Shown: positions 7,908-15,907 of the stretch, one piece after another
Layout: each line of letters begins with the position of its first letter
Position numbering within the stretch: position 1 is the stretch's first letter
DNA from: JARRKU01 sp050288425
GTDB taxonomy: Bacteria > Desulfobacterota > Desulfobacteria > Desulfobacterales > Desulfosarcinaceae
Direction: 5' to 3'
Length of the DNA: 64,000 nt
NCBI GenBank assembly: GCA_050288425.1
Contig: JBNKDU010000173.1
Span: forward strand, 12,479 to 76,478
Notes under the pieces: generated by a model
The model's input: only the letters and a program-made list of their open reading frames with translations
Database searches by the model: none
Told to the model about the DNA's origin: nothing
Position numbers and translations under genes: made by a program

Positions 7908-8528
7908 ATGAGCGGTCCGTCCTTTATCATCCATCTGATCCGCCATGGAGAGGTGCACAACCCCCAGGGGATCCTCTACGGCCGGCTGCCGCGCTTCGCC
8001 CTCAGCGATCAAGGCCGCCGGCAGGCCGACGCCGCCGGCCGCCATTTACGTCACAGACCGTTGCGGGCGCTGTTCAGCAGTCCCATGCTTCGCGCCAGGC
8101 AGACGGCCGAAGCGATCCACCGATACCACCTGCATCTGAACGTTCGAATCACGGGGTTGATCAACGAAGTGTGTACTTCCTACGAGGGATGTCCCGGGAA
8201 CGAAGTCGATGCCCGGGACGGCGATATCTACACGGGCGCGGGTGACGATTTCGAGCAACCCGCCGACCTCGTGACCCGCACCCGAAAATTCATCGCCCGG
8301 GAACGCCGGCGCCACGCCGGAGAAGAAGTTGCCGCCGTGACCCACGGAGACGTGGTCACCTTCATGGCGCTTTGGGCCATGGGAGTGTCAGCGGTACCCG
8401 AAAACAAGACCCGGCTCGTCCGGGCGGGGTTTCCCGAGGCCTATCCGGGCCACGCCTCCATCACCACGCTGACCTACCGCGGCGGCGATCCGGAGCGACG
8501 GCCGACCGTCGATTACTATCAACCCTGA
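7908..8528 (+). CDS. Histidine phosphatase family protein (branch 1)
   Basis: Cytosolic histidine phosphatase of 206 residues. The catalytic RHGE motif is near the N-terminus (FIIHLIRHGEV), followed by SDQGRRQAD, SSPMLRARQTA and a second conserved His in AAVTHGDVV. This is the layout of phosphoglycerate mutase-like/alpha-ribazole phosphatase (CobC) enzymes. The ATG at 7908 begins directly before the conserved core; no strong ribosome-binding site is visible. It starts 34 bases after the CbiO-like gene on the same strand, so co-transcription is likely. A link to cobamide metabolism (CobC role) would suit a Co/Ni transporter neighbour, but this is only a guess. Its 3' end overlaps the convergent SHOCT gene by 10 bases. 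Confidence 0.82.
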   Translation: MSGPSFIIHLIRHGEVHNPQGILYGRLPRFALSDQGRRQADAAGRHLRHRPLRALFSSPMLRARQTAEAIHRYHLHLNVRITGLINEVCTSYEGCPGNEVDARDGDIYTGAGDDFEQPADLVTRTRKFIARERRRHAGEEVAAVTHGDVVTFMALWAMGVSAVPENKTRLVRAGFPEAYPGHASITTLTYRGGDPERRPTVDYYQP

Positions 8529-8878
8529 CCGAGCTCGCGACGCATGGACTTGAAGCTGACTTCGTCGATTTCGCCCCGGGCGTAGCGCCGTTTCAATATC
8601 TCCAGGGCGTCCGGCACATCATGTGCCGCGGCATTATCGCCGCGGCGACCGGGAAACAGGCCCGCGATCAACAATCCCAGGGCTCCCAATACCACCAACC
8701 AGAAAATACCCATCACCAGTCCCATGCCTCCATGACCCATCATGCCGTGGCGGGGCATGTGCCAGCCGCCCCAGCGGCCGCCGAACAGGTAGAGTCCGTC
8801 GGACAGAAACCAGATGCCGGCGGCGATCAGGGCCGCCGACAGCCCCAAACTCAGCCAGATGGCTCGATTGTTTTTCAT
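8519..8878 (-). CDS. Small membrane protein with C-terminal SHOCT domain
   Basis: Protein of 119 residues with two predicted membrane helices (about residues 8-30 and 53-75). They are separated by a Gly/His/Met-rich loop (WGGWHMPRHGMMGHGGMG). A C-terminal SHOCT motif follows: ALEILKRRYARGEIDEVSF. SHOCT domains are short oligomerisation modules; no enzymatic role is visible. The His/Met-rich loop could bind Cu or Zn. It lies 166 bases downstream of the ZraP-like gene on the same strand, which shares the Met/His/Gly-rich composition, so both are probably products of the same metal-stress response. The stop codon region overlaps the convergent histidine phosphatase gene. Confidence 0.82.
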   Translation of the reverse strand: MKNNRAIWLSLGLSAALIAAGIWFLSDGLYLFGGRWGGWHMPRHGMMGHGGMGLVMGIFWLVVLGALGLLIAGLFPGRRGDNAAAHDVPDALEILKRRYARGEIDEVSFKSMRRELGQG

Positions 8879-9044
8879 GGATCGGACTCCTGTTCGGTTT
8901 CCTGGAAGTCATCCCGAAGCAGTCTTCGGGCCAGCGATGACTTCTCATTCCTCTTGCAAAGGGGCGGCTTCCCGGTCTTCGGCGGATAGCCGTCCGCGGC
9001 CTGACATCCCTCCGGGTGCGGGAGCAGTCCCCCGCGCCGGAAGC

Positions 9045-9569
9045 TTAGCGCCAGCAGCTGCCGTAGCCGTAGCCGCGTCCGTGGTGGTCTTGTCCGCGAT
9101 AGTCTTCGGGCAGCAGTTTACGCATCTCCAACCGGTGGCTTACCGCTTTCTCGTCAAATTTTGCCTCCAGTCCGGAGAGCTTCTTCTGCAGGTCGGCCAC
9201 TTTGCCCCTGTCGGGATCGTCCTTGTGCAATTCCCTGTCCAGGTCGATATTGGCATCTTCGATATCCCGGCGCAGTTTGCGGGTCTCGTCATAAAAGCTC
9301 TCCCTGGCCGCATCGATCCGGGCCCGGGTCTCTTCGGGCAGATCCCCCCAGTAGCCGTCTCCGCCACGGTGGTAGGGGCCGTTCCCCATCATCGGACCAC
9401 CATAGCCCATCATATGACCGTCGTATCCCATCATCGGGCCGCCATAGCCGCCCATGTGACGCCCATAGCCTCCGTCGTACATGCCGCCGTGGGCAAAGGC
9501 CACGGCCGCGATGGCCAGGGTCAGCAAAGCTGCCGATACGCCGATGGTGGTTTTCATCTTCTTGCTCAT
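9045..9569 (-). CDS. Periplasmic ZraP/CpxP-like metal-stress chaperone
   Basis: Secreted protein of 174 residues. It has a signal peptide (MSKKMKTTIG followed by a hydrophobic stretch to about residue 26, AFA/HGG). A Gly/Met/His-rich segment with MMGYGG-type repeats follows (about residues 28-68). The helical region contains LPEETRARIDAARESF, typical of the heavy-metal resistance (Spy/CpxP/ZraP) fold. ZraP is a Zn-binding periplasmic chaperone that feeds back on the ZraS kinase. The start is supported by AAGGAGA seven bases upstream. A sigma-54 promoter is seen at 9641-9655, and a ZraR-like activator gene is immediately upstream on the same strand. The metal specificity cannot be read from sequence. 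Confidence 0.85.
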   Translation of the reverse strand: MSKKMKTTIGVSAALLTLAIAAVAFAHGGMYDGGYGRHMGGYGGPMMGYDGHMMGYGGPMMGNGPYHRGGDGYWGDLPEETRARIDAARESFYDETRKLRRDIEDANIDLDRELHKDDPDRGKVADLQKKLSGLEAKFDEKAVSHRLEMRKLLPEDYRGQDHHGRGYGYGSCWR

Positions 9570-9640
9570 TGTCCATTCTCCTTGTGTTTGAATTCAATTT
9601 TACTCGCACGTGGCGATGCTGTTGTTTGTTCAACACTATT

Positions 9641-9655
9641 TCAATGGCCGTGCCA
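9641..9655 (-). promoter_or_regulatory. Sigma-54 (-24/-12) promoter for the zraP-like gene
   Basis: On the minus strand TGGCAC, five bases, then TTGA matches the TGGCAC-N5-TTGC/A consensus with the invariant GG. It sits about 72 bases before the zraP-like start. A sigma-54 activator with GAFTGA is encoded directly upstream. Confidence 0.75.
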
Positions 9656-9754
9656 ATCCGGGCCGGGCTGCCGCTAATTTTGTATAACCACCTGATTATA
9701 TGTCTAATAAAACTAATGGCCCGGTCGTTGGTTCGGCGCGCATCGTCACGGGCC

Positions 9755-9814
9755 GGGTAAAAAAGAAACGGATTCGGCGGGACAGAATCGAACTGCGGGT
9801 AAAAAGGTTACGGA
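9755..9814. promoter_or_regulatory. Paired direct repeats upstream of the sigma-54 promoter (candidate activator sites)
   Basis: 9755-9772 and 9797-9814 share 15 of 18 positions (GGGTAAAAA-N-G-NN-ACGGA). Their start points are 42 bp apart, which is four helical turns. They lie 100-160 bp upstream of the sigma-54 promoter, where an NtrC-type enhancer site is expected. Binding by the adjacent regulator is inferred. Confidence 0.45.
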
Positions 9815-9821
9815 CAAAGCT

Positions 9822-11198
9822 CTATGCCTCGTCATAACCCTTCAGCTTGTTGTGCAGGGTCTTGCGGGTGATGCCCAGCCGGCGCGCGGTCTCGCTTTTG
9901 TTGCCGCCGGTGGCCTCCAGGGTGGCCAGGATGGCCTCTTTTTCGATCTCTTCCAGGGAGCGGGTGCCGTCGGTGGCCGGCGTCGGCGAAGCCGCGACCT
10001 CGTGTCCGGGGTGGTTTTTTACTACGTTCATAGGCAGCTGCGTCTCGGTGACGTGTTCGCCGGCAAGCAGGATCACGGCCCGCTCCACGGCGTTTTCCAA
10101 CTCGCGCACGTTGCCGGGCCAGTCGTATTTGACCAGCATGTCCATGGCCAGGGGGGCGAAACCTTTGGCGGTCTTGCGGTTCCGCCGGGCGAACTTCTGC
10201 AGGAAGTGGTGGGCCAGCAGGGGAACGTCGTCACGGCGTTCGCGCAGGGGCGGCACATGCAGGGTCATCACATTGAGCCGGTAGAAAAGGTCCTCGCGGA
10301 AGCGGCCGGCGGTCACCTCGGCCTCCAGGTCGCGGTTGGTGGCGGCCACGATGCGCACGTCCACGCGGAGCACTTCCTGGCCGCCCACCCGCTGGATCTC
10401 CTTCTCCTGGATGGCCCGCAGCAGTTTGGCCTGCATCACGGCGGACGTCTCTCCGATCTCGTCCAGGAAGAGGGTGCCCCCGTCGGCCTGCATGAACCGG
10501 CCTTCGCGCCGCCGGTCCGCGCCGGTGAAGGCGCCGCGTTCGTGGCCGAACAGCTCCGACTCCAGCAGGGTCTCGGCGATGGCCGCGCAGTTCACCGTCA
10601 CCAACGGCCGGTCCTTGCGCGGGCTGTTGTGGTGCAGGGCCCGGGCCACCAGTTCCTTGCCCGTTCCGCTCTCGCCGCTGATCAGTACCGTGGCCTCCGA
10701 AGGGGCCACCATGGAGAGCATCTCCATCATGGCCTGCATGGATTCACTCTGGCCGATGATGTTATCCAGCTCCATGCCGTCGTCCAGGCGTTCCTTGAGG
10801 CGACGGTTTTCCTCCCGGAGCCCGGCATGCTCCCGGGCCCGCTCGATGGTCATCTTGAGCACATCGAAATCCAGGGGTTTGATCAGATAGTCGTAGGCCC
10901 CGGCCTTGAGGGCTTCCACCGCGGACTCCACCGAGGAGTAGGCCGTCATGATGATCACCGGAATGGAGGGATTGTAGGCCTTGATCTCGGCCAGGGCCGT
11001 GATGCCGCTCATGCGGGCCATGCGTACGTCCATGAGGATCAGATCGAAGGCTTCCTCGTGCACCCGCCCTACGGCCGTGTCGCCGTCTTCGGCGGTCTGC
11101 ACTTCGTACCCCCAGCTGCGGGAGATGGTCTTCAGTGTGGTCAGATGACCGGGATCGTCGTCCACGATCAATAGTTTCGCGTTGCGGGTGACGCTCAT
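9822..11198 (-). CDS. NtrC-family sigma-54 response regulator (ZraR-like)
   Basis: Response regulator of 458 residues. The receiver domain (about 1-125) has the phospho-acceptor Asp in LILMDVRMARMSG and Lys in YDYLIKPLD. The AAA+ domain (about 145-380) has Walker A GESGTGKE, the sigma-54 contact loop ERGAFTGA and Walker B GGTLFLDEIG. The Fis-type helix-turn-helix C-terminus has GGNKSETARRLGITRKTLHNKL. It activates sigma-54 RNA polymerase. The start codon overlaps the stop codon of the kinase gene by four bases (ATGA), so the two are translationally coupled. Adjacency to a ZraP-like gene with a sigma-54 promoter supports a ZraR-type role. The E. coli symbol is not assigned because orthology was not tested. 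Confidence 0.92.
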   Translation of the reverse strand: MSVTRNAKLLIVDDDPGHLTTLKTISRSWGYEVQTAEDGDTAVGRVHEEAFDLILMDVRMARMSGITALAEIKAYNPSIPVIIMTAYSSVESAVEALKAGAYDYLIKPLDFDVLKMTIERAREHAGLREENRRLKERLDDGMELDNIIGQSESMQAMMEMLSMVAPSEATVLISGESGTGKELVARALHHNSPRKDRPLVTVNCAAIAETLLESELFGHERGAFTGADRRREGRFMQADGGTLFLDEIGETSAVMQAKLLRAIQEKEIQRVGGQEVLRVDVRIVAATNRDLEAEVTAGRFREDLFYRLNVMTLHVPPLRERRDDVPLLAHHFLQKFARRNRKTAKGFAPLAMDMLVKYDWPGNVRELENAVERAVILLAGEHVTETQLPMNVVKNHPGHEVAASPTPATDGTRSLEEIEKEAILATLEATGGNKSETARRLGITRKTLHNKLKGYDEA

Positions 11199-12991
11199 GG
11201 CGATACCTCCGGTTCCCCGGGCGGCGGGCAGGGCAGCAGCAGGCGGAAGGTGGTGCCGCGGTCCGGTGTGCTCTCCACCTCCAGGCGACCCTGGTGGGCC
11301 TCCACGATTTTATACACGATGGCCAGTCCCAGACCGGTGCCTTTTTGTTTGGTTGTGAAATAGGGATCGAAGATCTGATTGAGCCGGTCGGCGGAGATGC
11401 CCGGTCCCGTGTCGCTGACGGCGATGGCCACCTGTCCGTTCTCCGTGGGATGGCAGGCCACGGCCAGGCGCCCGCCCGCCTCCATGGCCTGCAGGGCGTT
11501 GAGATAGAGGTTGAGCAGGCACTGGATGATGCGATCCGGGTCGATGCGCAGGGGGCACAGATTCTCGGCCACCTCCAAGTCCACCTGGACTTCGAGGTTG
11601 GCCGCATCCTGCTGGATCAACTGGATCGAGCGCGTGAGCAGGGGCGCCAATGGAGTGGACTGGAGCTTGAGATCCGATGGCCGGGCGAACTCCAGAAGCT
11701 CGGTGATGGCCCGGTTGAGCCGGTCCACCTCCTGGATCATCACGTCGGCGGCCTCCCGGGCCTCGCTGCCTTGTTCGAACTGCTGGCCGAAATAGGTGGC
11801 CATGCCTTTGATGGAACTCAAGGGGTTGCGGATCTCGTGGGCCACCCCCGCGGCCAGTCCGCCCACGGCCGCCAGTTTCTCCTGCCGGCGCACGGCCTCC
11901 TGGAGCCGGCGCACTTCGCCCAGGTCCCGCAGGATGAGCACATCGCCCACAAACTCCCCCACCTCGTTGACGATGCGGGTGGCGCTGACACTCACCGGCA
12001 CGCCGCCGCCGGCGCCGAAGGCGCAGGTCATCTCTTTTTCGATCACCGGACGGCCCTGTTCCAGCAGCTCCTTGAGTCCGCACAGTCCCGCAGGCAGCAG
12101 TTCGTCCGGCAACCTGCCGGCGGCCGTATCGGCAGACACCCCGATGATCTCCTCGGCGGCGGCGTTGAAAAAGCTGATGCGCCCGTCGCGACCGGTGGCG
12201 ATGAGCCCCACGGGCAGGTGGGTCACCACCTCGTCGGCAAAGGCGCTGGTATCCTGCAGCGAACGTTTGGTGGTGCGGTAGCTCTGCATCCAGAAAATCG
12301 ATACGAACCCGGCAAAACCCAGCAGGAGCAGGATTACCGTCATCACCACGGAGGTGCGGATATCTTCCCGGATGGCCTCTTCGAACGGGTCCACATCCAG
12401 ACCGACCACGATAATCAGGGCCTGGCGGTTCGCCCGTCCGAACCAGTCGTCCGGTTCCGGCGAGATCATCATGTGCCGCTGCATCATCCGCGACATGTGG
12501 CCGAACCCCCGGGAGCGATCCGGCGTCAGCGGCCGGAAGTGGCGGTGCACCTCGAAGGCCCGCCGGCCGTCGTCCAGATCCACCAGCTCCCAGTTCTCCT
12601 GCAGCTCGGGGCCCAGGTGGATCAATTTGCCTTCCTTCCGGAAGGGGGCGTCGATTCTGGTCGGATCGCTGTGGGCCACGGTTGCGCCATCCTCGTTCAC
12701 CACGGCGATGTAAAGCACGTCCGGCAATCGGGCGGTCTCCTCCAGCAGCTGTTGGATCTGCCGACCGCCCCAGCGCATGCCCATCATCCCGGTACGCGCA
12801 CCGGCCTCAACCGCCCGGATCAGAGCCGCTCCCTTGGCCAGCAGCACATCGGACATATAGCGCTTTTCCCGGTGGGTGTTCTGCACGGCCATCACGATGA
12901 CCACCGCCAGCAGGATCACCGTGGATCCCAGGATGATCCATGGCGAAGTGCGCAGGCCGGTGCGTCTGGCGTTATGTCGGCGTGGGGACAC
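11195..12991 (-). CDS. Membrane sensor histidine kinase with PAS domain (ZraS-like)
   Basis: Kinase of about 598 residues. It has a first membrane helix (WIILGSTVILLAVVIVMAV), a periplasmic sensor of about 190 residues, and a second membrane helix (TSVVMTVILLLLGFAGFVSIFW). A PAS domain (VVTHLPVGLIATGRDGRISFFN) follows, then HisKA with GVAHEIRNPLSSIKG and HATPase_c with DTGPGIS and GTGLGLAIVYKI. The start is uncertain. GTG at 12991 is preferred because GCGAGG lies six bases upstream and the protein then begins shortly before the first helix. An ATG at 13087 and longer extensions have no ribosome-binding site. It presumably senses envelope metal or stress and phosphorylates the overlapping ZraR-like regulator. 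Confidence 0.87.
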   Translation of the reverse strand: MSPRRHNARRTGLRTSPWIILGSTVILLAVVIVMAVQNTHREKRYMSDVLLAKGAALIRAVEAGARTGMMGMRWGGRQIQQLLEETARLPDVLYIAVVNEDGATVAHSDPTRIDAPFRKEGKLIHLGPELQENWELVDLDDGRRAFEVHRHFRPLTPDRSRGFGHMSRMMQRHMMISPEPDDWFGRANRQALIIVVGLDVDPFEEAIREDIRTSVVMTVILLLLGFAGFVSIFWMQSYRTTKRSLQDTSAFADEVVTHLPVGLIATGRDGRISFFNAAAEEIIGVSADTAAGRLPDELLPAGLCGLKELLEQGRPVIEKEMTCAFGAGGGVPVSVSATRIVNEVGEFVGDVLILRDLGEVRRLQEAVRRQEKLAAVGGLAAGVAHEIRNPLSSIKGMATYFGQQFEQGSEAREAADVMIQEVDRLNRAITELLEFARPSDLKLQSTPLAPLLTRSIQLIQQDAANLEVQVDLEVAENLCPLRIDPDRIIQCLLNLYLNALQAMEAGGRLAVACHPTENGQVAIAVSDTGPGISADRLNQIFDPYFTTKQKGTGLGLAIVYKIVEAHQGRLEVESTPDRGTTFRLLLPCPPPGEPEVSP

Positions 12992-13429
12992 TGTAGGCCT
13001 CGCTTTCGGGGAATGGCGGTGCCGGGTCGGCGTCGCAATCGACGGGGATCTTTTCGATCCCCGAAACCTTTCGACCGGCCGGGACATTAGAATATAGGGA
13101 TCGACTGGGTAAAATGTAAACACCAAAAGGAAAAAACCTGCGATTCGCGTAATCTTTATACACATTCCCGGCGGCCGGGTTGTATCAATTGGACAGGCGA
13201 TGGACAATTGCAGCCGGCAGCGCGCGTCCGGAATAATTGACAAACCGTCGGAATTGGGCGATATTTCCCAACCGGAGGCAAAAGAACTGCGGGTCGACCG
13301 GATGCCTTCATTGACCACCCACAGGCTTCATCAACGGTTTGCCGCGGATTTGGATCCTGCACCGCGCAGACCTCATCATCCGGCAGGAAGGACGAACGAT
13401 TCCGGAAAGAGAAAGGCAAGGAGGAAACG
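12992..13429. other. Divergent intergenic region, 438 bp
   Basis: It separates the minus-strand kinase from the plus-strand monooxygenase-fold gene. A plus-strand sigma-70-type promoter is visible at 13237-13265. Open frames extend the kinase upstream into this region, but without ribosome-binding sites or conserved motifs. No RNA gene or repeat was recognised. Confidence 0.5.
13237..13265 (+). promoter_or_regulatory. Sigma-70-type promoter
   Basis: A perfect -35 TTGACA (13237-13242), a 17-bp spacer and a -10 GATATT (13260-13265, four of six consensus). It lies about 165 bp upstream of the 13430 gene. Confidence 0.5.
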
Positions 13430-13792
13430 ATGGCTACCCAAGACAAGTGTTGTACGATCGTACCTTATTTCAAAGTGTCAGGCGGAAAACTCGATTCATT
13501 TAAAGAATTGTGCGGAAAATTCGTCGAAAAAAGCAGTGGCGAGGCAAAATGTCTCTACTATGGTTTCAGTTTCGATGGGGATCAGGCCCATTGCCGGGAA
13601 GGATATCAGGATGCCGATGGTCTTCTGGCCCACCTCGAAAACGTCGGCGCGCTGCTTCAGGAGGCGTTGACGATCTCCGAGCTCACCCGCCTGGAGATCC
13701 ATGGACCGGAAGAAGAACTGGCCAAGCTGCGCGAACCGCTGGCCAACCTGAACCCCCAATTCTTCACGCTGGAGTATGGCTTCCGGCGGTAG
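13430..13792 (+). CDS. Small dimeric alpha-beta-barrel-like protein (putative monooxygenase fold)
   Basis: Cytosolic protein of 120 residues. The pattern VPYFKVSGGKLDSFKELCGKF, then a mid-protein CLYYGFSFDGD and a C-terminal FFTLEYGFRR, suggests the antibiotic biosynthesis monooxygenase (ABM)/dimeric alpha-beta barrel fold. Such proteins include quinol monooxygenases and many of unknown function. Four cysteines are present, two of them adjacent near the N-terminus (KCCTIV). The start is well supported by AAGGAGG upstream of the ATG. It stands alone, convergent with the PIG-L gene. Function is not assigned. Confidence 0.75.
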   Translation: MATQDKCCTIVPYFKVSGGKLDSFKELCGKFVEKSSGEAKCLYYGFSFDGDQAHCREGYQDADGLLAHLENVGALLQEALTISELTRLEIHGPEEELAKLREPLANLNPQFFTLEYGFRR

Positions 13793-13852
13793 GGTGCCCG
13801 GGTCGACCCGCTGGTTGCTTGAGCCCTGACGTTACCTGATAAAGTGAATGGA

Positions 13853-14548
13853 TCAGTCGGGCAGGATCACCTTGTGAAATGCCTCGGCCAGGTCGTATTT
13901 GCTGCCCTGGGCCATGAGGCGGCAGCGTTTGCGCAGCCAGCCGCGCAGGTCGCCGTCGTTGATCTCGCGCACCTGGGATTCGTGGCAGCTCAGGGCGGTC
14001 AGCTTGCGTTCGAAGGTGGTTTCGATATTGGAGTAGTGGTTGATGTCCTCGGTGCCGAAGTAGTGAACTTCGCGCACCTTGTGGGGCTCCAGGCCCTGCT
14101 CCAGCAGATCGGGGTAGGCCATATGGTCGCGGGCGAAGGGAAAGACCGCGTCCATGACCACCTGGCCCACGACGCGGTGATCGCGGTGCCAGAGGTAGCG
14201 ACGGTACGGGTCGAGGGTGAAGACGGTGTGGGGCCGATGGATGCGGATCTGCTCCACCAGGCGTTTGCGAAACCCGGGCGTGTCTTCCAGGGTCTGGTCG
14301 CCATAGCCCAGGAAGATCACCCGTTCCACGCCCAGCACCTCGCAGGCCGCACGCTGCTCCTTTTCGCGCAGGGCCACCAGGGCTTCGACGGTCAGGCTGC
14401 GGTCGCTGGTGCCCTTGTCGCCGCTGGTGCAGACCACATACACCACCCGCTTTCCCATCTGGGTCCACTGGGCCACGGTGCCGGCGGCACCGAACTCGGC
14501 ATCGTCAGGATGGGCGGTGATCACCATCAGGTCAATTGAACCATTCAT
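13853..14548 (-). CDS. PIG-L (LmbE-like) family deacetylase
   Basis: Zn-dependent N-acetylglucosaminyl-type deacetylase of 231 residues. It has the metal-binding AHPDDAEFG near the N-terminus and a later His pair in LWHRDHRVVGQ. Family members include MshB and BshB, which deacetylate GlcNAc conjugates in mycothiol and bacillithiol synthesis, as well as many antibiotic and cell-surface enzymes. It is the last gene of a seven-gene minus-strand neighbourhood. A strong hairpin at 14599-14628 separates it from the glycosyltransferase, so it may be read from its own promoter or by read-through. A role in deacetylating the product of the MshA-like glycosyltransferase is inferred from context only. 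Confidence 0.88.
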   Translation of the reverse strand: MNGSIDLMVITAHPDDAEFGAAGTVAQWTQMGKRVVYVVCTSGDKGTSDRSLTVEALVALREKEQRAACEVLGVERVIFLGYGDQTLEDTPGFRKRLVEQIRIHRPHTVFTLDPYRRYLWHRDHRVVGQVVMDAVFPFARDHMAYPDLLEQGLEPHKVREVHYFGTEDINHYSNIETTFERKLTALSCHESQVREINDGDLRGWLRKRCRLMAQGSKYDLAEAFHKVILPD

Positions 14549-14598
14549 ATCCGATAAGCTCCCGGGTCTGGGGGTTCCAATCCAAAGAACGGCAACAA

Positions 14599-14628
14599 GA
14601 GAGCACAGGATCGCTCCCCTGTGCTCTC
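14599..14628 (-). terminator. Strong hairpin between glycosyltransferase and deacetylase genes
   Basis: An 11-bp perfect stem (GAGAGCACAGG with CCTGTGCTCTC, 8-nt loop). On the minus strand it is followed by TTGTTGCCGTTCTTT, a moderately T-rich run. It may be a partial terminator setting lower expression of the deacetylase gene, or a 3' stabiliser. Confidence 0.5.
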
Positions 14629-14689
14629 GATCTTTTCAGCCGCGTCGGTGCGTGCGGCCACATGTTGTTCCCATAGTAACGCATTGCTT

Positions 14690-15907
14690 TCAAAAGGCAA
14701 AGGCCTCGCGTGCACGAAGGTATTCCCGGGCCGTGGCCGCGGCCGTGCTGTCCCAGCCGTAGCCCACGACGGTGGCCCGCACGCCGGTCTGCGACGGACG
14801 CCGGCCGCCGCGGGGGAGTAGCCAGCGCCCCATTCCCTGTACCAGCGCATCGGTCCGGGGCGCCGGCACCAGGGTGCCGTTGACGCCTTCGGCGATGACC
14901 GCCGGCGCGATCCCCACGGGGGTCGCCAGCACCGGCGTGCCGCAGGCCAGGGCCTCCAGCACCACCAGGCCGAAGCTTTCATAGTGGGAGGGAAGGGCCA
15001 GCAAATCGGCGGCCGCATAATAGGGGATCAATTCTTCCGGCGGCACGCGGCCGGCGAAACGAACCCGCCCGGTGATGCCCAGGCTTGCGGCCTTGGCCCG
15101 GAGCGCCCGGTCGGCGGTTGCCCGGGGTCCGTCGCCGCCCACCAGGATCAGCCGCAAATGCGGTCGCCGGGCCGCCAGTACGGCGACGGCTTCCAGCAGG
15201 GCGTCGAGCCCCTTCAGCGGGGCGAAGCGTCCCACGAAGAGCACGATCTCCTCCTCGCCGTTCATTCCCAGTGCACGCCGGGCCTCGATCCGGGGTCGGG
15301 GCTGAAAGCGCTCCAGGTTCACGCCGCCGGCGATGACGGTTACCTTGTCCGGGGGCGCTCCGTAGAATTCGACGAGGTGGTCCTTTTCGGCGGCCACCGG
15401 AACGATGACCCGGTCGGCGGACCGGACCAGCCGTCGCTCCCGGGAGATGCGCCCCCGGGGTTCGTTTTCCGCCGGCGTGGTCTGGTTCTTGACCGCCCCC
15501 AGGGTGTGAAAGGTCATCAGATGGGGCACCCGCCAGGCGTCCCGCGCCAGGGCACCCACCTCCCCCGAAAGCCAATAATGGCTGTGGATCAGATCGTAGA
15601 CGACGCCGGCGCGGCGGCGATACGATTCCAGGGCGGAGAAGACGGCTTCCAGATGGAAGGGCATGCGCTCCTTGGGTACCTCCGGCCGGTCCTGGTTCAG
15701 CAGGTGGATCAGCCGCACGTTGGGATGCAGGCGAACGGCATTCGCGCTTCCGGGCATGTAGGTGAAGATGTCGATGCGATGGCCGTAGCGCCCCAGCCAG
15801 CGGGCCAGCTCGCTCACATAGACACTCATGCCGCCGGTGTTTTGACTGCCCAGGGGCCCCAGGGGACTGGAATGGACGGAGAGCATGGCGATGCGCAGGG
15901 TGGCCAT
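14690..15907 (-). CDS. GT4-family glycosyltransferase, MshA-like
   Basis: Retaining GT-B glycosyltransferase of 405 residues. The N-terminal domain has SVHSSPLG then NTGGMSVYVSELARWL, YDLIHSHYWLSGEVGAL and FHTLGAVKN, all strongly reminiscent of MshA (UDP-GlcNAc:inositol-3-phosphate transferase) and sucrose-phosphate synthase relatives. The C-terminal nucleotide-sugar domain has VLFVGRFAPLKGLD and the EX7E motif region ESFGLVVLEALACGTPV. The start ATG at 15907 overlaps the preceding stop (TAATG) and has GTGGAG six bases upstream, so it is translationally coupled to the acyltransferase gene. Donor and acceptor are unknown; an amino-sugar product that the PIG-L enzyme then deacetylates is inferred. 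Confidence 0.9.
   Translation of the reverse strand: MATLRIAMLSVHSSPLGPLGSQNTGGMSVYVSELARWLGRYGHRIDIFTYMPGSANAVRLHPNVRLIHLLNQDRPEVPKERMPFHLEAVFSALESYRRRAGVVYDLIHSHYWLSGEVGALARDAWRVPHLMTFHTLGAVKNQTTPAENEPRGRISRERRLVRSADRVIVPVAAEKDHLVEFYGAPPDKVTVIAGGVNLERFQPRPRIEARRALGMNGEEEIVLFVGRFAPLKGLDALLEAVAVLAARRPHLRLILVGGDGPRATADRALRAKAASLGITGRVRFAGRVPPEELIPYYAAADLLALPSHYESFGLVVLEALACGTPVLATPVGIAPAVIAEGVNGTLVPAPRTDALVQGMGRWLLPRGGRRPSQTGVRATVVGYGWDSTAAATAREYLRAREAFAF

Noticed and set aside
11294..13090. Long plus-strand frame antisense to the ZraS-like kinase
   Set aside because: High-GC shadow of a clear kinase gene; its His/Gly-rich composition has no family signature. The same applies to 9852-11174 and 5436-6962.
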